Part shown: one piece after another, positions 1 to 8,091 of the stretch
Position numbering within the stretch: the first letter of the stretch is position 1
Layout of the letters: the number at the start of each line of letters is the position of its first letter
NCBI GenBank assembly: GCA_963971225.1
Contig: CAXARI010000035.1
Span: 62,001-126,000 of the forward strand
Direction of reading: 5' to 3'
Length of the DNA stretch: 64,000 bases
From: Melieria omissa
Lineage: Eukaryota > Arthropoda > Insecta > Diptera > Ulidiidae
Notes under the pieces: model-generated
Database searches by the model: none
What the model was told of the DNA's origin: nothing
The model's input: the letters and a program-made list of their open reading frames with translations, nothing else
Made by a program: the position numbers and the translations under genes

Positions 1-35
1 CGGTCGCGAACTTTATTTACGAAAAACCAATAATA

Positions 36-1376
36 ATGGCAAACCCCAACAATCTGATCCGTCCTCCAATCCTTCATCCACCTATAAATCCTAATGCCAA
101 TCCTGGTGGCCCACCACCACAACAAATGAACGAAATAGAGCTTAGAGCGCTCATTTCGCGAATAGCTCTTGAAACTTTTAATAGTCAGGGACCGCCAATC
201 ATTCAGGCTACGCTTAATCCGAATGCAAGCTTCTCGAATGCAACAGACCAAGCAATAGACGAAAGACACCTCGCTGACTTGTCTGATTTAGATAAGGTAC
301 CGGATGTAGTCAAATGCCTCAGGGAATTCTCGGGGAAACAGGGAGAATTTAACTCATGGAGGAAGAGTGTCGACAGAATCCTTAGGATCTATGAGCCATT
401 TAAAGGGACACCGAAATATTTCGGAATCCTAAACATTATTAGAAATAAGATCGTGGGTCATGCGGACACAGCTTTGGAGTCTTATAACACTCCACTTGAC
501 TGGCAGGCAATTTCTAGATGCCTCACACTTCACTACGCCGATAAGCGTGATGTGTCAACTCTCGAATACCAGATGACTTGCCTCGTTCAGGGTAGATCCA
601 CAATCCAGGAATTTTACCAGGCGGTGTATTCCCATCTTTCACTTATATTGAACAAGCTTGGAAGCTTAGATGTCGGTATGGAAGCCCTGAGTCTCCTTAC
701 ACAAACTTATAGGGAGAAAGCCTTGGACACTTTTGTCCGAGGGTTGAACGGCGACCTGTCTAGGTTGTTGGGTATGAGAGAGCCGGCGGATTTACCACAG
801 GCTCTTCATTTGTGCCTGAAACTCGAAAATCAGAGGTTCCGCACCAACCACGCGCAGGGTCAAAACAACCATCAACGGCAGTACCGAATGCCGCCGCCAA
901 TACCACAAATGATTAATAGCCCGCAGAGGGATAGACAATTATACCCATTTTATCCACAACTAGCGCACATACCAAACCCGCAGAATCGCGTGTTTGCAAG
1001 GCAACCTTATCAACACCCAAGGCAGCCACCTCCGCGTCCTACTACTTCCAAACCCCCACCACCCCCTGAACCGATGGAAGTTGACGAGAGCATTCGCTCT
1101 AGGCAAATCAACTACGCAAACAGACCGCAGGGTAATCGGTATTTAGGAAAGCGGCCACCTCTCCCATTATCACAACAAAATGTTCGACCAGGCAAGGAGC
1201 AACGCACTTTCCATATAGACACGGAGTCAGAGGAGCCTTACGACTGCAACGCATTAACGGCAGAAGAGGGCCAGGCTTACGACCAGACATTAAACGAATA
1301 CTTGTCTTCTATCGAAACTTGTGCCGAAGATTACGAAGAAACTATCGAATTTAGTGACATCCATTTTTTAGGATGA
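36..1376 (+). CDS. gag: Errantivirus Gag polyprotein
   Basis: 446-codon ORF from an ATG at 36. Gag would form the cytoplasmic particle that packages element RNA. The N-terminus is Pro/Asn-rich, residues about 75-280 form a helical capsid-like core, and residues about 280-370 are rich in Pro, Gln and Arg and could bind RNA in place of a zinc knuckle, which is absent. The C-terminus (about 400-446) is acidic. The stop codon TGA (1374-1376) overlaps the ATG of pol as ATGA. Just before it, 1364-1370 reads T TTT TTA in the gag frame, a canonical minus-1 slippery heptamer, and pol is in the minus-1 frame. The family assignment rests on gene order and the pol and env genes, because Gag proteins diverge quickly. 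Confidence 0.85.
   Translation: MANPNNLIRPPILHPPINPNANPGGPPPQQMNEIELRALISRIALETFNSQGPPIIQATLNPNASFSNATDQAIDERHLADLSDLDKVPDVVKCLREFSGKQGEFNSWRKSVDRILRIYEPFKGTPKYFGILNIIRNKIVGHADTALESYNTPLDWQAISRCLTLHYADKRDVSTLEYQMTCLVQGRSTIQEFYQAVYSHLSLILNKLGSLDVGMEALSLLTQTYREKALDTFVRGLNGDLSRLLGMREPADLPQALHLCLKLENQRFRTNHAQGQNNHQRQYRMPPPIPQMINSPQRDRQLYPFYPQLAHIPNPQNRVFARQPYQHPRQPPPRPTTSKPPPPPEPMEVDESIRSRQINYANRPQGNRYLGKRPPLPLSQQNVRPGKEQRTFHIDTESEEPYDCNALTAEEGQAYDQTLNEYLSSIETCAEDYEETIEFSDIHFLG
1364..1370 (+). promoter_or_regulatory. Probable minus-1 ribosomal frameshift site between gag and pol
   Basis: In the gag frame the bases read T|TTT|TTA, matching X XXY YYZ. It lies one codon before the gag stop, and slipping back one base enters the pol frame, which is open here. 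This gives a Gag-Pol fusion without reinitiation. The overlapping ATGA (1373-1376) leaves termination-reinitiation as the alternative. I did not identify a downstream pseudoknot with confidence. Confidence 0.7.
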
Positions 1377-4300
1377 GCGACTCTTCGCTCCCTTACTTTG
1401 AATGTAAAACCGAGAGCGGAGAGACACTAAAATTCCTGGTAGATACTGGGTCAAGCAAGAACTACATCCAGCCAAATCTTGCGAGGAAAACCTATCACAA
1501 CGCCATTCCCTTTTTCGCCAAATCTGTAGCAGGCGACATTAAAATACAGGAACATACCTTCATCAACTTATTCAACCTAGAAAATAAACTTAAATTTTTT
1601 GTTATGCCATCCCTCAGGTCATTTCACGGCATCCTAGGAAATGACAGTCTCAAAGAATTAGGCGCAGTAATCCACGCAGGCAAAAACTACATGATTTTAA
1701 AGAATGGTTCTAGAATAAAAATCAAACAGTTATCCACCCAGTCCGTGAATCTACTGAAGGACGACAAACTTACGAATGAGCAAACAGACGTAATGGGGAC
1801 ACTGATAAACAAGTTCCCAACACTTTTCTCTGAGCCCGATGAAAAGCTCACCTATACCACGAAGGTGGTCGGGGAGATTAGGACTACTACGGATTCCCCA
1901 GTTTACAGTAAATTCTACCCATACCCCACAGCACTAAAGCAAGAAGTCGAAAGGCAAGTTCAGCAACTGCTTAATGATGGTATAATCAGACCTTCTAGGT
2001 CCCCCTACAACTCTCCGGTCTGGATTGTCGACAAGAAGCCAGACTCGCAGGGCAACAAGCAATATAGAATGGTAATTGACTACCGTAAGCTGAATTCTCT
2101 CACAATTCCGGATAGGTATCCTATTCCAGAAATATCTGAAGTAGTATCGCAATTAGGGGACTGTAAATATTTTTCGGTCCTCGACCTCAAGAGTGGGTTC
2201 CATCAAATACCACTGAAACCCTCTGATATCGAAAAGACGGCCTTTTCGATAAATAATGGTAAATACGAGTTTACTCGATTGCCATTTGGGTTGAAAAATG
2301 CCCCTTCGATTTTCCAACGGGCCCTGGACGATATCCTCCACGACTACATTGGCAAATCATGTTACGTGTATATTGATGACATTGTCATCTTCAGCAAATC
2401 AGAGGAAGAGCATAAATGCCACATCGAAAACATTTTTAGAACACTCCAGGAAGCTAATATGAAGGTCCAATTGGACAAGTGCCATTTTTTTAAAGAGGAG
2501 GTCGAGTTCTTAGGTTTTGTCATTTCAAAGGCAGGAATCAAAACCAATCCGAAAAAAGTGGATACTATCATCAATTTTCCGTTGCCCAAAACAATCAAAG
2601 AATTACGTTCATTTCTCGGCTTGTCAGGATACTATCGTCGTTTTATAAAAGACTATGCGAAGCTGGCCAAGCCTTTAACAACACTCCTAAGAGGGGAAGA
2701 AGGTCGTATGTCAAAAAGAATGTCATCAAAAATTTTCATAGACTTGAATACGGAGGCTGCAAATGCCTTTAATAAGATAAAAAATTCGCTAGTCTCAGAA
2801 GACGTCTTACTCTCGTATCCGAACTACAACGATCATTTCGAGTTGACGACGGACGCATCGGAATTTGCTTTAGGTGCGGTCCTTTCACAAAATAATAAGC
2901 CTATCACGTTTATCTCGAGAACTCTTAGCAGGACTGAGGAACACTATGCTGTAAACGAGAAAGAGATGCTCGCGATCATCTGGGCCCTGAACTCTTTGCG
3001 CAATTACCTTTACGGTTCTGCTAAGGTCAAAATTTTTACCGACCATCAGCCTCTTACATACGCCTTAAGTAATAAAAACAATAACAGCAAAATGAAGCGC
3101 TGGAAGGCGGTGTTAGAGGAATACAACTATGAACTCTTTTACAAGCCAGGTACTAGCAATGTAGTAGCAGACGCTCTTTCCAGAATACCACCCCACTCCC
3201 CAATAAACACAATGTCGGGAATGACTCACAGCGACGAAAGCTCAGGCCAGAAGCTCATTGACATTGTCAAAGCACCTATAAACGCATTCAAGAATCAAAT
3301 CATTTTATGCACCGATTCGGAATCAACTTATAAATTCGAGATCGTTTTTCCCACATTACACCGCCACACTATTACAGAGCCCGAGTACACTACGGGAAAG
3401 CTTGTCTCGCTTCTACAGAAATTTTTAAACCCTTCCGTTATAAATGGTATTAAAGCTCCGGAATCCCTGATGGGAAAAATTCAAGAAATTTTCCCAGATA
3501 ACTTTGCTAAATACAAAATTAGATTTGCACGCCTCCAGGTAAAAGACATCAAGGATGAACGACAACAGGAGCAGATAATTATAGAAACGCACAAAAGAGC
3601 ACATCGAAACGGAAAGGAAAATAAAACCCAGATATTGGAGGAATACTACTTCCCTGGTATGAACAGTAAAATCAATAGAATTGTCAAGCAGTGTGCGGTT
3701 TGCAAACTTAATAAGTACGATCGGCACCCAATGAAACCGGAGTTAAAGGAGACCCCTATTCCCACGTATCCTGGTCAAATCCTTCACATAGATATCTATA
3801 GAACTGAGAACAAACTCGTTCTTACGGCAATAGACAAATTTTCGAAATACGCTCAGGCTAGAATCATCAAATCAAAAGCCGTTGAAGACATAAGAGAACC
3901 CCTTCGAGAAATTCTTTTCTTATTCGGAGTCCCGAAGATGGTCGTATTCGACAACGAAAAATCGTTTAACTCTGCTACAATTACGTTTCTTTTAAAGGAT
4001 CAATTAGGAATCGAAATTTACACATCCCCACCATATACGAGTACAGTGAATGGACAAGTAGAGCGGTTCCATTCCACGCTTACGGAGATCATGCGTTGCA
4101 TTAAAGCGGAAGATATCAACAGAACATTCCAGGAACTATTAGAGAGATCGGTGTACGAGTATAACTTTTCAATCCATAGCACAATAGGGAAAAAACCACT
4201 AGACGTATTCTTTGGACGAACAGCTAACATAGATCCCGAAACGTACGAGAAAACGAGACAAGACAACATTCAGCGATTAAAGAATAAACAACAAACTGAC

Positions 4301-4495
4301 TTAGAGAACCATAACAAAAATCGTCAACCGATTAAGGAATACAAACCAGGGGAGACTATCTACGTTAGAATAAACAAACGATTAGGAACCAAGCTCTCGC
4401 CAAAATTTAGGAAGGAAATTGTTAAGGAAGATAAGTCCACCACTGTTCTTACTGAGTCAGGAAAGGTTGTTCATAAGAGCAACATCAAGAGCTAA
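1373..4495 (+). CDS. pol: Errantivirus Pol polyprotein (protease, reverse transcriptase, RNase H, integrase)
   Basis: 1040 codons, full length for this family. Domain order: aspartic protease with the LVDTGSS motif at residues 22-28; reverse transcriptase about 180-385 with VIDYRKLN near 234, LPFGLKNAP near 303 and the catalytic YIDD at 333-336; RNase H about 487-605 with TTDAS at 492 and TDHQPL at 556; integrase with the zinc-binding His740, His744, Cys774, Cys777, then the catalytic Asp806, Asp860 and Glu897. The enzyme set copies the RNA into DNA and integrates it. All catalytic residues I looked for are present and the frame is uninterrupted, so this copy could be young. The order RT, RNase H, integrase places it in Ty3/Gypsy. 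It is probably made as Gag-Pol by the shift at 1364-1370; the ATG at 1373 is the first of the ORF. Confidence 0.95.
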   Translation: MSDSSLPYFECKTESGETLKFLVDTGSSKNYIQPNLARKTYHNAIPFFAKSVAGDIKIQEHTFINLFNLENKLKFFVMPSLRSFHGILGNDSLKELGAVIHAGKNYMILKNGSRIKIKQLSTQSVNLLKDDKLTNEQTDVMGTLINKFPTLFSEPDEKLTYTTKVVGEIRTTTDSPVYSKFYPYPTALKQEVERQVQQLLNDGIIRPSRSPYNSPVWIVDKKPDSQGNKQYRMVIDYRKLNSLTIPDRYPIPEISEVVSQLGDCKYFSVLDLKSGFHQIPLKPSDIEKTAFSINNGKYEFTRLPFGLKNAPSIFQRALDDILHDYIGKSCYVYIDDIVIFSKSEEEHKCHIENIFRTLQEANMKVQLDKCHFFKEEVEFLGFVISKAGIKTNPKKVDTIINFPLPKTIKELRSFLGLSGYYRRFIKDYAKLAKPLTTLLRGEEGRMSKRMSSKIFIDLNTEAANAFNKIKNSLVSEDVLLSYPNYNDHFELTTDASEFALGAVLSQNNKPITFISRTLSRTEEHYAVNEKEMLAIIWALNSLRNYLYGSAKVKIFTDHQPLTYALSNKNNNSKMKRWKAVLEEYNYELFYKPGTSNVVADALSRIPPHSPINTMSGMTHSDESSGQKLIDIVKAPINAFKNQIILCTDSESTYKFEIVFPTLHRHTITEPEYTTGKLVSLLQKFLNPSVINGIKAPESLMGKIQEIFPDNFAKYKIRFARLQVKDIKDERQQEQIIIETHKRAHRNGKENKTQILEEYYFPGMNSKINRIVKQCAVCKLNKYDRHPMKPELKETPIPTYPGQILHIDIYRTENKLVLTAIDKFSKYAQARIIKSKAVEDIREPLREILFLFGVPKMVVFDNEKSFNSATITFLLKDQLGIEIYTSPPYTSTVNGQVERFHSTLTEIMRCIKAEDINRTFQELLERSVYEYNFSIHSTIGKKPLDVFFGRTANIDPETYEKTRQDNIQRLKNKQQTDLENHNKNRQPIKEYKPGETIYVRINKRLGTKLSPKFRKEIVKEDKSTTVLTESGKVVHKSNIKS

Positions 4496-6015
4496 TCTTA
4501 CCCCTATCTTACAGAATCATATCACCCCTTCTCATCATCTTGGCGAGCGAGGTGAAGATTTTCAACTACACCCTTTCCCACCTTATTACGCTAAACAATG
4601 GAGTTGGAAAAGTGCAGGACGGTATCTTCAAGATCGTTCATGTCATTAAGTTGAACCAGTACGAATCCTTCATCGATAAGGTGCGGAACTACACCCAGCA
4701 GAGCATCCCCAAGAACAACATCCTATTCCCACTCCTCATCCAGGAAATCGACCAAACATCCCAGATCTTTACCGCCATACAACCGAATGAGCCATCGAGA
4801 AAGAAACGAGCCTTGAATATTCTGGGGACAGCCTGGAAATATATCGCGGGGTCACCGGACCACGACGATTTCCAGCTAGTTTTAGATGTACTAAATGAAA
4901 CAATAAGTAATACTAATAGGCAGGTTATTATAAACGAAGCTCTAATGGCAAGAATTAATAAATTGACTACGATGACTAATGATATAAGTAACGCCATACG
5001 CAAAGATAGCAACATTATGAGCGAGGCGACATTAGATATCCAAACTAGGTTAAGATTGGTAAAAGAAGAATTGGTAAACATTAAATACGCCATACAATGG
5101 GCGAAGAATAACATACTCAATTCAATGTTACTAAACAAAAGAGAAATGGAATTAGCATTAAGAAAGTTAAAAGAGGAAAACATGTTATTCACTTCCGATG
5201 AGGAAGCCCTCGAATATGCTGATATCAAAATCTTGTACGGAGATAAGACCCTATTGTACGTCATCCAAATCCCGCTCACAAGCAAAGAAAATTATATTAG
5301 TATTACTGTCAAACCGGTAATAAGAAATAACAGAATTGTAAACGTAAAGTATAAGCAGTTATTAAGAAATAATGGAACAACTTTAGGTGTATTAAGTAAT
5401 TGTGTAACCATTAATAGTATAAGAATATGTAAGAAAGCCCAAGTAGTCGACATATCTAGTGACCCATGCGTACCAAGACTGTTGGACGGACTTAATTCGT
5501 CGTGTCTGCTAACTCACGGATACCACTTACCAAGGTTAGAGGAAATTTCTTCCGGTGTAATCCTGTTGAACGACTTCCATGGTACAGTCAATAACCAAAC
5601 AATGGGGGGAACATTGCTAATTAAATTTTATAATTCCACTCTTAAAATTGATAACACGACTTACCGAAACCTAGAGGCACCCCTCATGGAAGCCAACCCT
5701 CCAATGGTGCAAATGACTCCCCAAGAGGAAGGCTTCCTTAACTTACTTTCTCTGGAGCAGCTGAACCAGCTCCACCTCAATAACACTAAAAAAATCAGCT
5801 CCCTAAGGTCGGCATCGACAATAAACACGTATCTCACTATTTCATCCTCAATGTTGTTCATCGTCTGTCTGATCATAATTAAAATCTGCTCTAGAAGTAG
5901 CACAAAAGTGGTTCTCCAACCACTAAACCCGAATCCCATGCCGGTTGCGCACGTGCAAACGTCGGTAACAGCTAGACCATTGCATCAAAAAATCAGCGAC
6001 CTACCCTACTTTTAA
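4492..6015 (+). CDS. env: Errantivirus Env-like membrane glycoprotein
   Basis: The frame is open for at least 491 codons to the stop at 6015. The first codon with start-like character in this region is TTG 4540, which I do not believe is the start: the frame is open upstream, and 4492-4542 encodes a run of Leu, Ile, Pro and Ser that reads like a signal peptide. Env of this family is made from a spliced RNA whose start lies near the gag start, which would explain the missing ATG. Counting from 4540, a furin-type RKKR site is at residues 87-90, a helical stretch follows at about 115-215, several N-glycosylation sequons are present, and one hydrophobic segment (about 429-449) precedes a short tail. 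The plan matches the baculovirus F-like Env of errantiviruses. No disruption seen; whether it is functional is unknown. Confidence 0.85.
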   Translation, partial: LILPLSYRIISPLLIILASEVKIFNYTLSHLITLNNGVGKVQDGIFKIVHVIKLNQYESFIDKVRNYTQQSIPKNNILFPLLIQEIDQTSQIFTAIQPNEPSRKKRALNILGTAWKYIAGSPDHDDFQLVLDVLNETISNTNRQVIINEALMARINKLTTMTNDISNAIRKDSNIMSEATLDIQTRLRLVKEELVNIKYAIQWAKNNILNSMLLNKREMELALRKLKEENMLFTSDEEALEYADIKILYGDKTLLYVIQIPLTSKENYISITVKPVIRNNRIVNVKYKQLLRNNGTTLGVLSNCVTINSIRICKKAQVVDISSDPCVPRLLDGLNSSCLLTHGYHLPRLEEISSGVILLNDFHGTVNNQTMGGTLLIKFYNSTLKIDNTTYRNLEAPLMEANPPMVQMTPQEEGFLNLLSLEQLNQLHLNNTKKISSLRSASTINTYLTISSSMLFIVCLIIIKICSRSSTKVVLQPLNPNPMPVAHVQTSVTARPLHQKISDLPYF

Positions 6016-6036
6016 CGATTGGGGACAATCGTTTTT

Positions 6037-6047
6037 AAGGGGGGAGG
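6037..6047 (+). promoter_or_regulatory. Polypurine tract of the errantivirus
   Basis: An all-purine AAGGGGGGAGG run ends directly at the first base of the LTR (AGTTGACGG). This is the expected position and composition of the plus-strand primer of an LTR retrotransposon. Confidence 0.85.
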
Positions 6048-6494
6048 AGTTGACGGACGGCACCAACATTTCCGGATGTTGACATTAGCACTACAGTTAA
6101 TGTCAACAACCATACAATGTTGCTGAGGAGCGCGGTTTTTCGGCTGTTGACACTAACTCTTCGGTTGATGTCAACAACCATACAATGTTGCTGAGGAGCG
6201 CGTTTTTTCGGCTGTTGACACTAACTCTTCGGTTAATGTCAACAACCATACAATGTTGCTGAGGAACGCACTTTTTCCGGCTGTTGGCATTGGCACTTCG
6301 GTTAATGTCAACAGCCTTATAATTTCGGACAGAAACGCTGACAGGGCTGCAAGCATCGATTTCGCAATATCGATTACGCAGCGCTGTTCAGCGACGGGCT
6401 TGGGCTAGTTTGTAAGAAGTTTTTAGCTGGTAGTTTCAGTTTAAGTTGAGCTTTCACGAATAAAGTACGCGTTCCGATCAAGTCGGAACTAACT
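6048..6494 (+). repeat. 3' LTR of the errantivirus
   Basis: The LTR begins AGT after the purine tract and ends ACT before the target-site bases TACA, giving 447 bp. The 5' LTR is outside the window, so the ends are inferred from the purine tract, the AGT/ACT complementarity and comparison of the right flank with the uninterrupted 3' LTR of the host element (14,518 onward). Its first half holds four tandem repeats (see separate entry). Confidence 0.8.
6077..6325 (+). repeat. Four tandem 68-bp repeats with a dyad inside the errantivirus LTR
   Basis: Units start at 6077, 6145, 6213 and 6282 (spacing 68, 68, 69). Each carries TGTTGAC(A)YTA and, about 12 bases later, its near-complement TTAATGTCAACA or TTGATGTCAACA, so each unit can form a hairpin. 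Between the dyads lie CCATACAATGTTGCTGAGGA and a short T-rich run. Units 2 and 3 are nearly identical and units 1 and 4 are more diverged. Tandem sites in this part of an LTR are likely to be binding sites for a regulator or an enhancer or insulator; that role is an inference. Confidence 0.85.
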
Positions 6495-7543
6495 TACATA
6501 AGTGGCTAAATAAAATACACCCACAAAAAATGGATTAATATTTAAGTAAAAAGAAAATTAAAGCAAATACATGCTAATTGAAATTAATTAAAATTGCACT
6601 TAAATATTACTATATTAAAATTTTACCTATTGCACTATTATTACTTTAATATTACACAAAAAAGAAATATTACAGTTTAATTAAAGTTACATAAAAGCTA
6701 AAATTGTACTATGTAATTTTACTTAATACTAAACTAAAAGTAATATTGCTCTAAGATGATTATTGCACTATTTAATAAGTGTTATTAAAGTTTTAAGTTT
6801 TTTTTTCTTACAATTTATTTGCTTTTGTTGTATAGAGTTTACTTTTAGACATTGGGAAAAATGTTAGTTGGCAGGTGTTGGATTATTTTTTTTTGAGTTG
6901 AACTAATAGTGTAAATAAATAATTATGTGTTAAATCGAAAATATGAATTTCCTTGAGGAATAAAGGTTTGAAGTGACGCATCGATGTGGGAATCTTTTGT
7001 AAATAATTAATTTGAAAGATTCATGGTAGGGAGGGTAAAGACGGGATTCGCGTATTCCATCATCAGCGATCCCCAACTAGAGTGTTAGATAAGGATAACT
7101 TTGTTTTGCAGATGTAGAGTGGTCTACTGGTCCAGTTGTGATAATTCGATTTTTTTTTTTTTTGCTCAGGGACTCTTTAAATAAAAGTGTAGTCTAGGCT
7201 GAGTGTAGTTGTGGTAACGAACCCCCCCACAGGCCGTATTGCTAGTCGGATAGAGGAGTCCCTACCCACTACAGCTACCCAGCCAGGTGACCCCGCTGCA
7301 GACCCCCTGCAATCCAGCTGCAATCGCTTCTTTCGAACCCAGAAGCCGGGACAAGCCCACGAATGTGGCGCTTATTAGGCTAGGCCACCAAATTCGTGTT
7401 TGGTCACTTGTTGACCCTGACATCTTGTTGTTGTGTTCGGCAAACGCCGCTACATCATTTGACGCCGTGTGGCAACTACGCCACTATACACTACAAAATT
7501 TTTGGCGCCCAATGTGAGGCCAACACGATAAACGCGCACTACA
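6495..7543 (+). repeat. 5' LTR (right portion) of the Osvaldo-like element
   Basis: This 1,049-bp stretch is nearly identical to 14,518-15,565 and ends in ACTACA, six bases before the primer site. It is AT-rich on the left and more GC-rich from about 7200. It holds no convincing gene: the short ORFs at 7287-7517 and 7396-7692 lie in the LTR or cross its edge, and the first recurs in the 3' LTR only because the LTR does. Its left end is cut by the errantivirus insertion. A second primer-site-like sequence is embedded at 7503-7520. Confidence 0.88.
7503..7520 (+). repeat. Pseudo primer-binding site inside the LTR
   Basis: TGGCGCCCAATGTGAGGC matches the true primer site 47 bases downstream with two differences. 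The bases before it (ACTACAAAATTT) also match those before the true site (ACTACATAATTT). The same pair occurs in the 3' LTR at 15,525-15,542. An old LTR-end/PBS junction has therefore been duplicated in tandem and the older copy absorbed into the LTR. Confidence 0.8.
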
Positions 7544-7549
7544 TAATTT

Positions 7550-7570
7550 TGGCGCCCAACGTGGGGCTCG
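7550..7570 (+). promoter_or_regulatory. Primer-binding site, tRNA-Lys
   Basis: TGGCGCCCAACGTGGGGCTC is the complement of the CCA end of Drosophila-type tRNA-Lys(CUU) as I recall it (3' part ...GAGCCCCACGTTGGGCGCCA). It lies six bases after the end of the 5' LTR, where minus-strand DNA synthesis would start. Confidence 0.85.
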
Positions 7571-8091
7571 ACAACGACGATGTCAAACCAATAATTGGTC
7601 AGAATTGGCAAAGCCGCCACCAAGCTCCATCAAGTAACATTTTTAGATTTCATGTTTCCTGTTTTGATCTGACGAGAGTTAGTTGTTGTTGAATGAAAAT
7701 ATTGACCTCTCTGGAAATTCGTTAATTTTGATCCAATACCGAATAAACGACCGATTGGATATCAGATATGGATTTCACGTGCACTATTCTTTCCGATTCA
7801 TAACGGTAGAACTGTTCTGATTTTTGTTCTTGCGAATATTCATTGTTGTTGGTATTTCTTGTGAATACAAAGAGATATGTTGCTCAATTGCACGCTTTGT
7901 CCAAAATTACTGCACAAATGAATCCAAATTCAAAATTCATCACAGGTCAACCAAGTAAAGGTTTTATACCATAGCCAAGTTTTGTTTCCATATCTTTATC
8001 TAGCACACTGAAATGCGTTTACTTCAACCTTAATTTCGAAAAGGAAATTCAGCTTTAGTCGTATATAAGATATTTGGTTTGTTTTTGTAAT
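7571..8091 (+). other. 5' leader of the Osvaldo-like element
   Basis: About 520 bases between the primer site and the gag ATG hold no convincing ORF. This stretch would contain packaging and dimerisation signals, but I cannot identify them by reading. Confidence 0.6.

Larger units (their letters stand above)
1..6494 (+). mobile_element. Errantivirus (gypsy/17.6-like) LTR retrotransposon, 5' LTR outside window
   Basis: Three consecutive open ORFs in the order gag (36), pol (1373) and an env-like ORF (about 4492-6015) are followed by a purine tract at 6037-6047 and an LTR that starts AGT and ends ACT. That order, the AGT/ACT ends and the missing CCHC knuckle in Gag are the hallmarks of insect errantiviruses, which move as retrotransposons and in some cases as infectious particles. 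Bases 1-35 are the end of the 5' leader; the 5' LTR and primer site lie upstream. The right flank TACATAAGTGG equals sequence inside the 3' LTR of the element at 6495-15565, so this copy inserted into that element's 5' LTR, with TACA (6495-6498) as the likely 4-bp target duplication. No internal stop was seen in the three ORFs. Confidence 0.9.
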
